From positions 1 to 5,202 of the forward strand of contig JAKALX010000291.1 in assembly GCA_021823905.1 (NCBI GenBank): a stretch of DNA of 5,202 nucleotides. The letters run 5' to 3'. The stretch's first letter is position 1. Each line of letters begins with the position of its first letter. This DNA comes from Chloroflexota bacterium (GTDB taxonomy: Bacteria > Chloroflexota > Dehalococcoidia > Tepidiformales > Tepidiformaceae). The notes beneath the pieces are model-generated. The model ran no database searches. It had not been told where the DNA came from and was given only the letters and a program-made list of their open reading frames with translations. Shown here piece after piece: positions 1 to 4,721 of this stretch. The position numbers and the translations under genes are program-made.

Positions 1-139
1 CGTTGACCGGGCAAACTGACATTTGGATCACCTTCGGAGACGTGTTCGCCGAGACTGGCCGAGAGCATACGATTTCCGAATACGGCCTCGCAACCGACGA
101 ATATCGACGAACCTTGACGTCTAGAATTGCGCCTGACGC
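1..139. other. Left-edge stretch without an assignable gene
   Basis: No gene can be supported here. A plus-strand frame is open from base 3 and runs to 194. Its first 45 or so residues have a protein-like composition, so it could be the tail of a gene entering from the left, but it would overlap the end of the minus-strand DinB gene by about 55 nt. A minus-strand frame from ATG 68 is also open to the left edge. Neither shows a recognisable motif. The stretch looks less GC-rich than the rest of the window, which fits intergenic or foreign DNA. Confidence 0.3.
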
Positions 140-679
140 TCAGCCGTTCGGGAATCCCGCCGCTTCCCGCAGCCGTTCGAGCTGGCGTGTGTGATCCAAG
201 TCGTGGATGCGCAGGAAGACGTACCAGCCGCGGCAGTTGAGCGGGCCGAAGAAGGCGTGCGGCACGGTTGTCTCGAGGTCAGGTTCCGCGGGCAGCCGCT
301 GCGGAAGTGAGGCGAGGCGTACGGATTCTTCTGTCACCAAACGCACCAGTTGGGCGAATGGCCGGTTCGTCGCGGGGCCAACGGTCCCGGGCCGGTCCTT
401 GGTCGCGGTCTTGCCGGCGGCGGTCGCTTCGATGATCGCGCCGACGTTCCGGGAATAGGCGGCGACGTGGGCGGCTACCTCGGCCGCGCTCCAGGCCGCC
501 TCGCCCTCGCCGGACGGCGGCCGCCAGCGCGCCTGGGCTTCCGAGAAGCTGGCGAGCCGTTCGATCAGCCGGGCTCGTGCGCCCACGACGGCGGGCCACA
601 GGCTCAGCCAGTCACCACCGTGCGCTTCGGCCAGGATCCAGTCGCGGAGGCGGTCGCGCTCCTGGGTCATGCGGGGCAT
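140..679 (-). CDS. DinB-fold metalloprotein, maleylpyruvate isomerase-like (DinB superfamily)
   Basis: This 179-aa protein looks like a DinB/MDMPI four-helix-bundle protein, a family of small metal-binding enzymes. Some members act as thiol-dependent S-transferases using mycothiol or bacillithiol. Visible support is the histidine layout: His71 in the helix SAAEVAAHVAAY, then His159 and His163 in HDLDHTRQLERL, matching the N-terminal His plus C-terminal HxxxH metal triad. The segment WSAAEVAAHV resembles the usual 'W-s-ae-v-aHl' signature after a variable first helix. Length is normal for the family. The start is ATG at 677-679 with a weak GGGATG 5 nt upstream. A second ATG at 668-670 is possible and would remove only three residues. 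The gene is divergent from the crcB unit, separated by about 75 nt. Substrate and thiol are unknown. Confidence 0.75.
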   Translation of the reverse strand: MPRMTQERDRLRDWILAEAHGGDWLSLWPAVVGARARLIERLASFSEAQARWRPPSGEGEAAWSAAEVAAHVAAYSRNVGAIIEATAAGKTATKDRPGTVGPATNRPFAQLVRLVTEESVRLASLPQRLPAEPDLETTVPHAFFGPLNCRGWYVFLRIHDLDHTRQLERLREAAGFPNG

Positions 680-740
680 GGTCGCATCCCGGCCGCCCGC
701 CGGCCAGCACGCGGTGGTGGCGACTGCGCCGCTCCTCGGC

Positions 741-746
741 TACGCT
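741..746 (+). promoter_or_regulatory. Putative -10 box for the crcB transcript
   Basis: TACGCT fits the TANNNT pattern. A start about 7 nt downstream (752-753) would begin the RNA right at the 5' end of the fluoride aptamer, which is where a riboswitch transcript should start. No convincing -35 element is visible. The call rests on position more than on sequence strength. Confidence 0.4.
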
Positions 747-751
747 GCGCG

Positions 752-816
752 CACGGCGATGGAGTCCTGCCGCTAACCGCCCCCGGCGTCGCGCCGGTGG
801 AGCTGATGACTCCTAC
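752..816 (+). promoter_or_regulatory. Fluoride riboswitch aptamer (crcB RNA motif)
   Basis: This RNA element binds fluoride and controls fluoride exporter genes; here it lies directly before crcB. The conserved landmarks are all present in order: GGCGATG (755-761) at the 5' end and CTGATGACTCCTAC (803-816) at the 3' end. Pairings I can trace: P1, GGAGTC 761-766 with GACTCC 808-813 (six Watson-Crick pairs). An inner stem, CCGGCG 783-788 with CGCCGG 792-797, is closed by a TCG loop. A pseudoknot-type pairing joins CGGC 754-757 with GCCG 769-772. This arrangement matches the known crcB motif fold. Because the ATG at 806 is inside the conserved 3' core, it should not be read as the crcB start. 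Confidence 0.92.
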
Positions 817-829
817 GAACTCGTGGGAG
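810..829 (+). promoter_or_regulatory. Riboswitch expression platform: SD-sequestering hairpin
   Basis: CTCCTACG (810-817) pairs with CGTGGGAG (822-829) over eight pairs (one G-U) around an AACT loop. The 3' arm contains the crcB ribosome binding site GGGAG (825-829). The 5' arm reuses the bases 810-813 that form P1 of the aptamer, so the two structures exclude each other. The inferred logic is that fluoride stabilises the aptamer and P1, which frees the SD and turns crcB translation on; without fluoride the hairpin hides the SD. No U-run follows, so a transcription terminator is unlikely. Confidence 0.75.
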
Positions 830-835
830 ACCTGC

Positions 836-1210
836 GTGACGCCGTACGTCTACATCATCATGGGCGCTGTTGTGGGCGCGCCGCTCCGCTACTACGTCCA
901 GGGCGTTGTCCAGGATTCGACCGCCAGCCTCTTCCCGTTCGGGACGCTGGTGGTGAACGTCAGCGGCTGCCTGGTGATCGGCCTGCTCCTCACACTTGCC
1001 GAAGAGCGGGGAGCGCTCGGGCCGAACGCCCGGCTCGCGCTGGTGACGGGCTTCCTGGGGAGCTATACCACCTTCAGCACGTTCGCCTACGAAAGCTTCC
1101 AGCAGCTGCGGGGCCACGAGCTCTTCTTCGCAAGCGCCAACATCGTGGCCAGCGTCTTCGTCGGTCTGGCCGCGGTCTGGATAGGCACGATCCTCGCGCG
1201 GTGGGTATAA
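836..1210 (+). CDS. crcB: Fluoride ion channel CrcB/FluC
   Basis: This 124-aa inner-membrane protein exports fluoride passively as a dual-topology dimer and protects the cell from fluoride toxicity. Family signatures are clear: GTLVVNVSGCLVIG at residues 36-49 with the pore Asn41, and GFLGSYTTFSTFAYE at 72-86, the broken third helix with the TTFSTF sodium- and fluoride-lining segment. Four hydrophobic helices can be placed at roughly 4-24, 34-54, 64-84 and 98-120. The length matches single-domain family members. The start is GTG 836 with GGGAGA (825-830) 5 nt upstream. This is preferred to ATG 806, which lies inside the riboswitch core and would add ten atypical residues. Expression is expected to be fluoride-induced. 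The stop codon directly abuts the DUF190 gene, indicating one operon. Confidence 0.95.
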   Translation: MTPYVYIIMGAVVGAPLRYYVQGVVQDSTASLFPFGTLVVNVSGCLVIGLLLTLAEERGALGPNARLALVTGFLGSYTTFSTFAYESFQQLRGHELFFASANIVASVFVGLAAVWIGTILARWV

Positions 1211-1213
1211 GTG

Positions 1214-1567
1214 ATGGCAGACGAAGTGACGGACGGCTACAGCGGCGAGGGAACCTTGCTGCGGATCTTCATCGGCGAATCAGACCACTGGCACGGCAAA
1301 CCGCTGTACGAGGCGATTCTGCTCGCAGCCCGGCAACGTGGCGTCGCCGGCTGCACCGTGCTGCGGGCGATCGAGGGATACGGGGCGAATTCGCACCTGC
1401 GCTCGGCGCACATCGAGCGGCTTTCGATGGACCTGCCGATTGTCGTCGAGATCATCGACCGGCCGGAGAAGATTGAGGCATTTCTCCCTCAAGTCGATGA
1501 GATGGTCGAGGACGGCCTGGTCACGCTGGAGCCGCTGCATATCCAGTTCTACCGTCGGAAGCACTGA
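1214..1567 (+). CDS. DUF190 family protein (PII-like fold), partner of CrcB
   Basis: This 117-aa soluble protein of the DUF190 family has a PII-like ferredoxin fold and is frequently encoded beside crcB. Recognisable family segments are LRIFIGESDHWHGKPLYEAI (about 16-35), the glycine-containing RGVAGCTVLRAIEGYG (42-57), HLRSAHIERLSMDLPIVVEI (61-80) and DRPEKIEAFLP (82-92). No membrane segment is present. The biochemical role is not established; a regulatory or sensory part in fluoride handling is inferred from the pairing alone. GTG 1211 directly follows the crcB stop and ATG 1214 follows it in frame, so translation is probably coupled. I choose ATG 1214, but GTG 1211 would add only one residue. 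Its control by the upstream fluoride riboswitch follows from the shared transcript. Confidence 0.88.
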   Translation: MADEVTDGYSGEGTLLRIFIGESDHWHGKPLYEAILLAARQRGVAGCTVLRAIEGYGANSHLRSAHIERLSMDLPIVVEIIDRPEKIEAFLPQVDEMVEDGLVTLEPLHIQFYRRKH

Positions 1568-1602
1568 ACGCCGCGCTACGGGCGAAATCAGCGATCCGCC
1601 GG

Positions 1603-1608
1603 TAGACT
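1603..1608 (+). promoter_or_regulatory. Putative -10 box, leaderless type
   Basis: TAGACT ends 6 nt before ATG 1615. Transcription would then start at or next to the start codon. The same box-to-ATG distance recurs before 2336 and 3076. No -35 box is evident. There is no good SD before ATG 1615, which agrees with leaderless translation. Confidence 0.5.
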
Positions 1609-1614
1609 GTGACG

Positions 1615-1833
1615 ATGACCGGCGCGAAATCTCCCCTGCGCGAGCGCTTCGAGACGGAGCGGCGGCGCGCGGCATTCGCGGCGTTTCTGCCGGGGATGGG
1701 CGTGGGCGTGATCGCCGCCGACACCTGGCTTACGCCCTGGGCCGGCGTCCCCGGCGGCCTCGTTCTCGGAGGCCTTACGTACGTCCTGGTCTACGGCTAC
1801 GAATCGCTGATGTGGCGGCACCACCATGGCTGA
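1615..1833 (+). CDS. Small two-helix membrane protein, unknown function
   Basis: I do not recognise the family of this 72-aa protein. It has a charged N-terminus rich in Arg and Glu (RERFETERRRAAF, about 9-21). Two hydrophobic stretches follow, about 20-37 and 43-63, separated by a short DTWLTPWAGVPGG turn, and it ends with a His-rich RHHHG tail. This pattern predicts a small hairpin membrane protein whose basic N-terminus stays in the cytoplasm. ATG 1615 is preferred over in-frame GTG 1609 because the TAGACT box lies exactly 6 nt before the ATG. The last 8 nt overlap moaC, so the two are probably cotranscribed, but nothing in the sequence ties it to molybdenum cofactor synthesis. Confidence 0.65.
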   Translation: MTGAKSPLRERFETERRRAAFAAFLPGMGVGVIAADTWLTPWAGVPGGLVLGGLTYVLVYGYESLMWRHHHG

Positions 1834-2308
1834 GGAACAACGACTCTCGCACGTGGACGAGCGCGGAGCCGCGCGCATGGTCGACGTTTCCGCGAAGGAC
1901 GACACGGAGCGGGAGGCAGTCGCCGAGGCTTACGTCGTGATGAAGCCGGAGACGCTCGCTCTGATCCAGGAGGGCGGGCTGCCGAAGGGCGACGTGCTGG
2001 CGGTTGCGCGCGTTGCCGGGATCATGGCCGCGAAGCGGACGCACGAGCTGATCCCGATGTGCCATCCGCTCGCGATCACGGGCGTCGTCGTCGATCTCTC
2101 TCCGCGGGGGACGGATCGGCTGCGGATCGAGGCGCGCGTGAAAACCAGCGGGAAGACGGGTGTCGAGATGGAGGCGCTGACCGCTGCAAGCGTCGCGGCG
2201 CTGACGGTCTACGACATGTGTAAGGCGGTCGAGAAGGGGATGCGGATCGAAGGCGTGCGGCTGCTGGAAAAGCGAGGCGGCAAATCGGGGGAATGGCGGG
2301 CGGAGTGA
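1826..2308 (+). CDS. moaC: Cyclic pyranopterin monophosphate synthase MoaC
   Basis: MoaC acts with MoaA in the first step of molybdenum cofactor synthesis, turning the 3',8-cyclo-dihydro-GTP made by MoaA into cyclic pyranopterin monophosphate in the cytoplasm. The 160-aa length is typical. Diagnostic segments: MVDVSAKDDTERE (18-30), KGDVLAVARVAGIMAAK (54-70), KRTHELIPMCHPL (70-82), GVEMEALTAASVAALTVYDMCK (112-133) and LLEKRGGKSGEW (146-157). The catalytic-type Lys54, His73, Glu114-Met115-Glu116, Asp130 and Lys133 are all retained, so the enzyme looks intact. The start ATG overlaps the end of the preceding membrane-protein gene by 8 nt and has no strong SD, suggesting coupled translation. No other moa gene is in the window. 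Confidence 0.95.
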   Translation: MAEEQRLSHVDERGAARMVDVSAKDDTEREAVAEAYVVMKPETLALIQEGGLPKGDVLAVARVAGIMAAKRTHELIPMCHPLAITGVVVDLSPRGTDRLRIEARVKTSGKTGVEMEALTAASVAALTVYDMCKAVEKGMRIEGVRLLEKRGGKSGEWRAE

Positions 2309-2323
2309 GGTTGAGGCGCCGCG

Positions 2324-2329
2324 TATACT
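2324..2329 (+). promoter_or_regulatory. Putative -10 box, leaderless type
   Basis: TATACT is close to the consensus -10 and ends exactly 6 nt before ATG 2336, so the transcript would begin at the start codon of the first nucleotidyltransferase. It sits in the 27-nt gap after moaC. No SD precedes the ATG and no -35 box is clear. Confidence 0.6.
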
Positions 2330-2335
2330 TGCCGC

Positions 2336-2659
2336 ATGGCCATGCCGGCTGACAGCGACGTGGTGGCGGACGCCCTCGCGCGGGTGGTGAACGCCGTGCA
2401 CCCATTGAAGGTCGTGCTTTTCGGGTCGCGCGCCAGGGGTGACGAGCGAGCGGGGAGCGACATCGACTTCCTGGTGGTTGTGCCGAACGGCGCGGACCGA
2501 AACCAGCTGTACAAGGACGGATACCGGAGCATGATCGGCCTCGGAACGCCCGTCGATATTCTGATCGTCGAGGAATCGTTCCTCGCAGCAGGAAGGGACG
2601 ACCGGTACAGCGTGCTCTTTCCCGCGACGCGAGAGGGGCGCGTCATTTATGCCGCTTGA
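2336..2659 (+). CDS. MNT-family minimal nucleotidyltransferase (antitoxin-type), first pair
   Basis: This 107-aa protein is a minimal nucleotidyltransferase of the polymerase-beta fold. The core motif GSRARGDERAGSDID (30-44) gives the GSX10DXD signature: Gly30, Ser31, Asp42 and Asp44. The third acidic residue is Asp74 in TPVDILIVEE, so the metal site appears complete. In characterised relatives (MntA) such enzymes silence a neighbouring HEPN toxin by adding AMP to it; for this pair that role is inferred. It overlaps the HEPN gene by 11 nt, the usual antitoxin-first order. ATG 2336 is favoured by the TATACT box 6 nt upstream; in-frame ATG 2342 would trim two residues. No separate DNA-binding domain is visible. 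Confidence 0.85.
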   Translation: MAMPADSDVVADALARVVNAVHPLKVVLFGSRARGDERAGSDIDFLVVVPNGADRNQLYKDGYRSMIGLGTPVDILIVEESFLAAGRDDRYSVLFPATREGRVIYAA

Positions 2660-3044
2660 AGCACCGTTCGAACGTTGGATACAGCGAGCACGAAGCAGCC
2701 TTGCTCTGGCACGCAAAGTAGACGACGACATTGCTTATGAAGATCTGTGCTTCAGTGCCCAGCAGGCTGCCGAGAAGGCGGTGAAAGCTCTTTTTGTTCA
2801 CCGAAACTGGGACTACCCGTACACGCACGATCTCGCGACGCTCTTCACGATCCTCAGTGATCGAGGTATTCAGGCGCCAGATCGCGTTCGGGATTCCGCC
2901 ATGCTCAGTGAGTACGCCTCCTTTACACGATATCCCGGCTCGGCACCAGCGGTGACAGCGGACGAATACAAGGATGCGATCCGCGCGGCCGAAGAAGTCC
3001 TGGACTGGGTTATCTCAATGCTGCCCGCTAGCGAGCGGTCCTGA
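2649..3044 (+). CDS. HEPN domain protein (PF05168 type), partner of the first MNT
   Basis: This 131-aa helical protein matches the HEPN domain family. The segment AYEDLCFSAQQAAEKAVKALFV (29-50) is the typical second helix. It is followed by YPYTHDLATLF (56-66), the family's 'p.THdL..L' motif, and by FTRYPG (92-97) and EYKDAIRAAEEVLDWV (106-121). HEPN proteins next to MNT genes form antitoxin-toxin or nucleotide-modifying pairs. The RNase motif RX4-6H of HepT-type toxins is absent; the nearest spacing is Arg52 to His60 with seven residues between. RNase activity is therefore doubtful. The ATG lies inside the end of the MNT gene, with GAGAGGGG (2631-2638) about 10 nt upstream. Base composition looks more AT-rich than the flanking genes, which could mean transfer. 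Confidence 0.82.
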   Translation: MPLEAPFERWIQRARSSLALARKVDDDIAYEDLCFSAQQAAEKAVKALFVHRNWDYPYTHDLATLFTILSDRGIQAPDRVRDSAMLSEYASFTRYPGSAPAVTADEYKDAIRAAEEVLDWVISMLPASERS

Positions 3045-3063
3045 GAGCGAGTGGCCGGTGGGA

Positions 3064-3069
3064 TAAGAT
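3064..3069 (+). promoter_or_regulatory. Putative -10 box, leaderless type
   Basis: TAAGAT ends 6 nt before ATG 3076 of the mntA-like gene, the same geometry as at 1603 and 2324. It lies in the 31-nt gap between the two MNT-HEPN pairs and would let the second pair be transcribed on its own. Confidence 0.5.
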
Positions 3070-3075
3070 GACGGC

Positions 3076-3399
3076 ATGGCGCCCGACGTTCTGACGAGGA
3101 TACACATACCGCGGAAGTCCCTTCGGGCCTTCTGCGCTCGCTGGCGGATTGCTGAATTCTCGCTGTTCGGGTCCGTGCTCCGCGACGACTTCTCCGTCGA
3201 GAGCGATGTCGACGTGCTTGTCACCTTCGAAGACGACGTTTCATGGAGCGTCTTCGACCACTTCCAGATGGAGCGCGAGCTGAGCGCGCTCCTCGGGCAC
3301 AGGGCGGAGATCGTCTCCCGGCGCGCTCTGGAAGAGGGTGGCAACTGGATCATCCGGCGGAGCATCCTCGAATCGGCCCAGCGGCTCGATGTCGCCTAA
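3076..3399 (+). CDS. mntA: MntA-like nucleotidyltransferase antitoxin, second pair
   Basis: This 107-aa minimal nucleotidyltransferase fits the MntA antitoxin of type VII toxin-antitoxin systems, which transfers AMP from ATP to the HepT toxin. The motif GSVLRDDFSVESDVD (32-46) gives GSX10DXD with Gly32, Ser33, Asp44 and Asp46. The third metal-ligand position, usually Asp in a 'vDLV' strand, appears to be Glu78 in HRAEIVSRRALEE, so catalysis may be altered or merely use Glu. The C-terminus (residues 91-104, IIRRSILESAQRL) resembles the family's ending helix. The gene overlaps the downstream hepT by 11 nt. With the toxin frameshifted, this antitoxin may be free of its cognate target. Start ATG 3076 follows the TAAGAT box by 6 nt. 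Confidence in the family is high, in the exact target moderate. Confidence 0.88.
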   Translation: MAPDVLTRIHIPRKSLRAFCARWRIAEFSLFGSVLRDDFSVESDVDVLVTFEDDVSWSVFDHFQMERELSALLGHRAEIVSRRALEEGGNWIIRRSILESAQRLDVA

Positions 3400-3726
3400 C
3401 GGGGCCGCGATCCTTGACGTGTACCGTTTCGGTCGTCTCGCGCTGTCGTTTGTCGCGGACATGGAGTGGTCTGCGTTCGCCGGTGATGCGAAACCCAACA
3501 GGCGAGCCTCCACGCGCTGACGTTGATGGGGGAAGCCGTCAAGCGACTCTCTTCGGAGTTTCGAGAGCGGTACCGGGACGTGAACTGGGCGGACATGGCT
3601 GGTATGCGGGATGTCTTCGTGCACGCGTACCACAGGGTCAAGCTACACGAAGTCTGGGGAATCCTCACGCGCCACTTGCCGGAGCTCCTCGGCTTCATTG
3701 TGCCATTGGTCCCGCGCCAAGAGTAG
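3389..3726 (+). pseudogene. hepT: HepT-like HEPN RNase toxin, disrupted by a frameshift
   Basis: HepT toxins (DUF86, HEPN fold) are RNases neutralised by MntA. Frame 2 encodes residues 1-35 from ATG 3389 (MSPNGAAILDVYRF...) and then stops at TGA 3518 after eight unrelated residues. Frame 1 encodes the rest, from TQQASLHALT to the stop at 3724-3726. A -1 shift at about 3491-3496 (within GCGAAACCC) joins them into a typical 112-aa HepT, with GDAK|TQQASLHAL reading as the family's 'd..tq.A..r.L' region and then MGEAVKRLSSEF. The RNase/AMPylation motif RX4HXY is intact in the second part: Arg74, His79 and Tyr81 of MRDVFVHAY. One missing base, such as an A from a short A-run, explains the break. 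It could be a real inactivation or a sequencing error. Unshifted translation gives only a 43-aa peptide. A restart at ATG 3526 could make the C-terminal 66 residues. Confidence 0.85.
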
Positions 3727-3737
3727 CCGCCGCACCC

Positions 3738-3743
3738 TATGAT
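3738..3743 (+). promoter_or_regulatory. Putative -10 box for the LLM oxidoreductase gene
   Basis: TATGAT is a near-consensus -10. It predicts a start near 3750 and a leader of about 26 nt that carries a GAGGAG ribosome binding site, unlike the leaderless boxes elsewhere in the window. No -35 box is clear. Confidence 0.5.
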
Positions 3744-3775
3744 GTCGGGCACACACCGAGCGACGAGGAGACCCC

Positions 3776-4675
3776 ATGCGCTACAGCTTCTGGCCCGGTC
3801 CGAACAACTCCTGGGAAGACACGCTCGCGATCGCCCAGCACGCCGAACGCACAGGCTGGGACGGCATCTGGTACGCCGACCACTTCATGCCGAACGCCGA
3901 GGACACCTCCGGGCCGACGTCAGAGTGCTGGACAACGCTGGCGGCGCTGGCCGTGGCAGTGCCACGCGTCCGCCTTGGGTCGCTTGTGGTTGGGAACATG
4001 TACCGCCACCCGGCAGTGCTCGCGAAGATGGCCGCGAACGTTGACGTGATCAGCGGCGGCCGGCTCGTTCTCGGCCTCGGCTCCGGCTGGCAGCAGAACG
4101 AGCACGAGGCCTACGGCATCCCCTTTTCGACAGTCGGCGGGCGCCTCCGCCGCCTCGAGGAGGCCTGCCAGGTGATCAAAGGGCTCTTCGAACAAGAAAA
4201 GACAACCTTCGCGGGCAAGTTCTACACGCTCACCAACGCACCGCTCGCGCCGAAGCCCGCCCAGCGGCCGTTGCCGCTTCTCATCGGCGGTGGCGGCGAA
4301 CAGAAGACGATGCGCATCGCCGCGCGCTATGCCAACGAGTGGAATGTTTGGGGCACGCCGGCCGTCCTTCGCCAGAAGATGGCGGTCCTCGCGGAGCGCT
4401 GCCGGGAGGAGGGGCGCAACCCGGCCGAGATCAAGCGCTCGGCGAACGCACTGCTCGTGTTGAGCGACGACCCGGCGGTGGTGGAGCGCGCGCGGGGCAC
4501 CGGCCGCCCGATCGTCGGCGGCACCGTCGCTCAGGTAGCGGAGACCCTCCGCGAGTACCGGGATGCCGGCGTCGACGAGCTGATCATCGGCGACTTCAAC
4601 CTCCCGCGGGATGCCGCCCAGAAGACCGCGATCATGGACCGCTTCCTGCACGAGGCCGTTCCCCTCGCAAGGTAA
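3776..4675 (+). CDS. LLM-class oxidoreductase, probably F420-dependent
   Basis: This 299-aa cytosolic enzyme belongs to the luciferase-like monooxygenase superfamily, a TIM-barrel fold using FMN or F420. The length suits the single-chain F420-dependent branch. Recognisable parts: the first strand and helix, TGWDGIWYADHFMPN (26-40); RHPAVLAKMAANVDVISGGR (77-96) running into LVLGLGSGWQQNEHEAYG (97-114), the strongest LLM signature; PLLIGGGGEQKTMRIAARYANEWN (167-190), the phosphate-binding loop region; and GTVAQVAETLREYRDAGVDELII (249-271). Such enzymes reduce or oxidise varied small molecules, and the substrate cannot be read from the sequence. The start is well supported by GAGGAG (3765-3770) 5 nt upstream, with a TATGAT box further up. 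The gene seems to be transcribed separately from the frameshifted hepT, 49 nt before it. Confidence 0.88.
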   Translation: MRYSFWPGPNNSWEDTLAIAQHAERTGWDGIWYADHFMPNAEDTSGPTSECWTTLAALAVAVPRVRLGSLVVGNMYRHPAVLAKMAANVDVISGGRLVLGLGSGWQQNEHEAYGIPFSTVGGRLRRLEEACQVIKGLFEQEKTTFAGKFYTLTNAPLAPKPAQRPLPLLIGGGGEQKTMRIAARYANEWNVWGTPAVLRQKMAVLAERCREEGRNPAEIKRSANALLVLSDDPAVVERARGTGRPIVGGTVAQVAETLREYRDAGVDELIIGDFNLPRDAAQKTAIMDRFLHEAVPLAR

Positions 4676-4721
4676 CGGCAATGTACTCTCCGGCCGGCCT
4701 CGCCCTTCCGATGATCGTGGT

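Noticed and set aside
3..194. Plus-strand open frame at the left edge as a real gene
   Set aside because: No motif, a TTG start at the window edge, and a 55-nt overlap with the convergent DinB gene. It is kept only as a note in the left-edge entry.
689..703. Inverted repeat CCGGC/GCCGG between the divergent DinB and crcB genes
   Set aside because: Arms are only five pairs in very GC-rich DNA and there is no T-run, so neither a terminator nor an operator can be supported.
350..835. Long in-frame extension upstream of crcB, antisense to the DinB gene
   Set aside because: It crosses the riboswitch and the minus-strand DinB gene, and its translation is a low-complexity Gly/Arg/Pro shadow typical of high-GC DNA. 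CrcB homology begins only at about residue 1 of the GTG 836 product.
1609..1614. GTG 1609 as start of the small membrane protein
   Set aside because: It would place the start directly against the TAGACT box; ATG 1615 has the 6-nt spacing seen at two other genes.
1775..2731. 318-aa minus-strand open frame
   Set aside because: It lies opposite moaC and the first MNT gene, both strongly supported by motifs. Its translation is Arg/His-rich without any recognisable domain.
3488..3500. Programmed -1 ribosomal frameshifting in hepT
   Set aside because: The site reads G AAA CCC in the upstream frame, which does not fit the X XXY YYZ slippery pattern, and no clear downstream stem was seen. A base loss is simpler.
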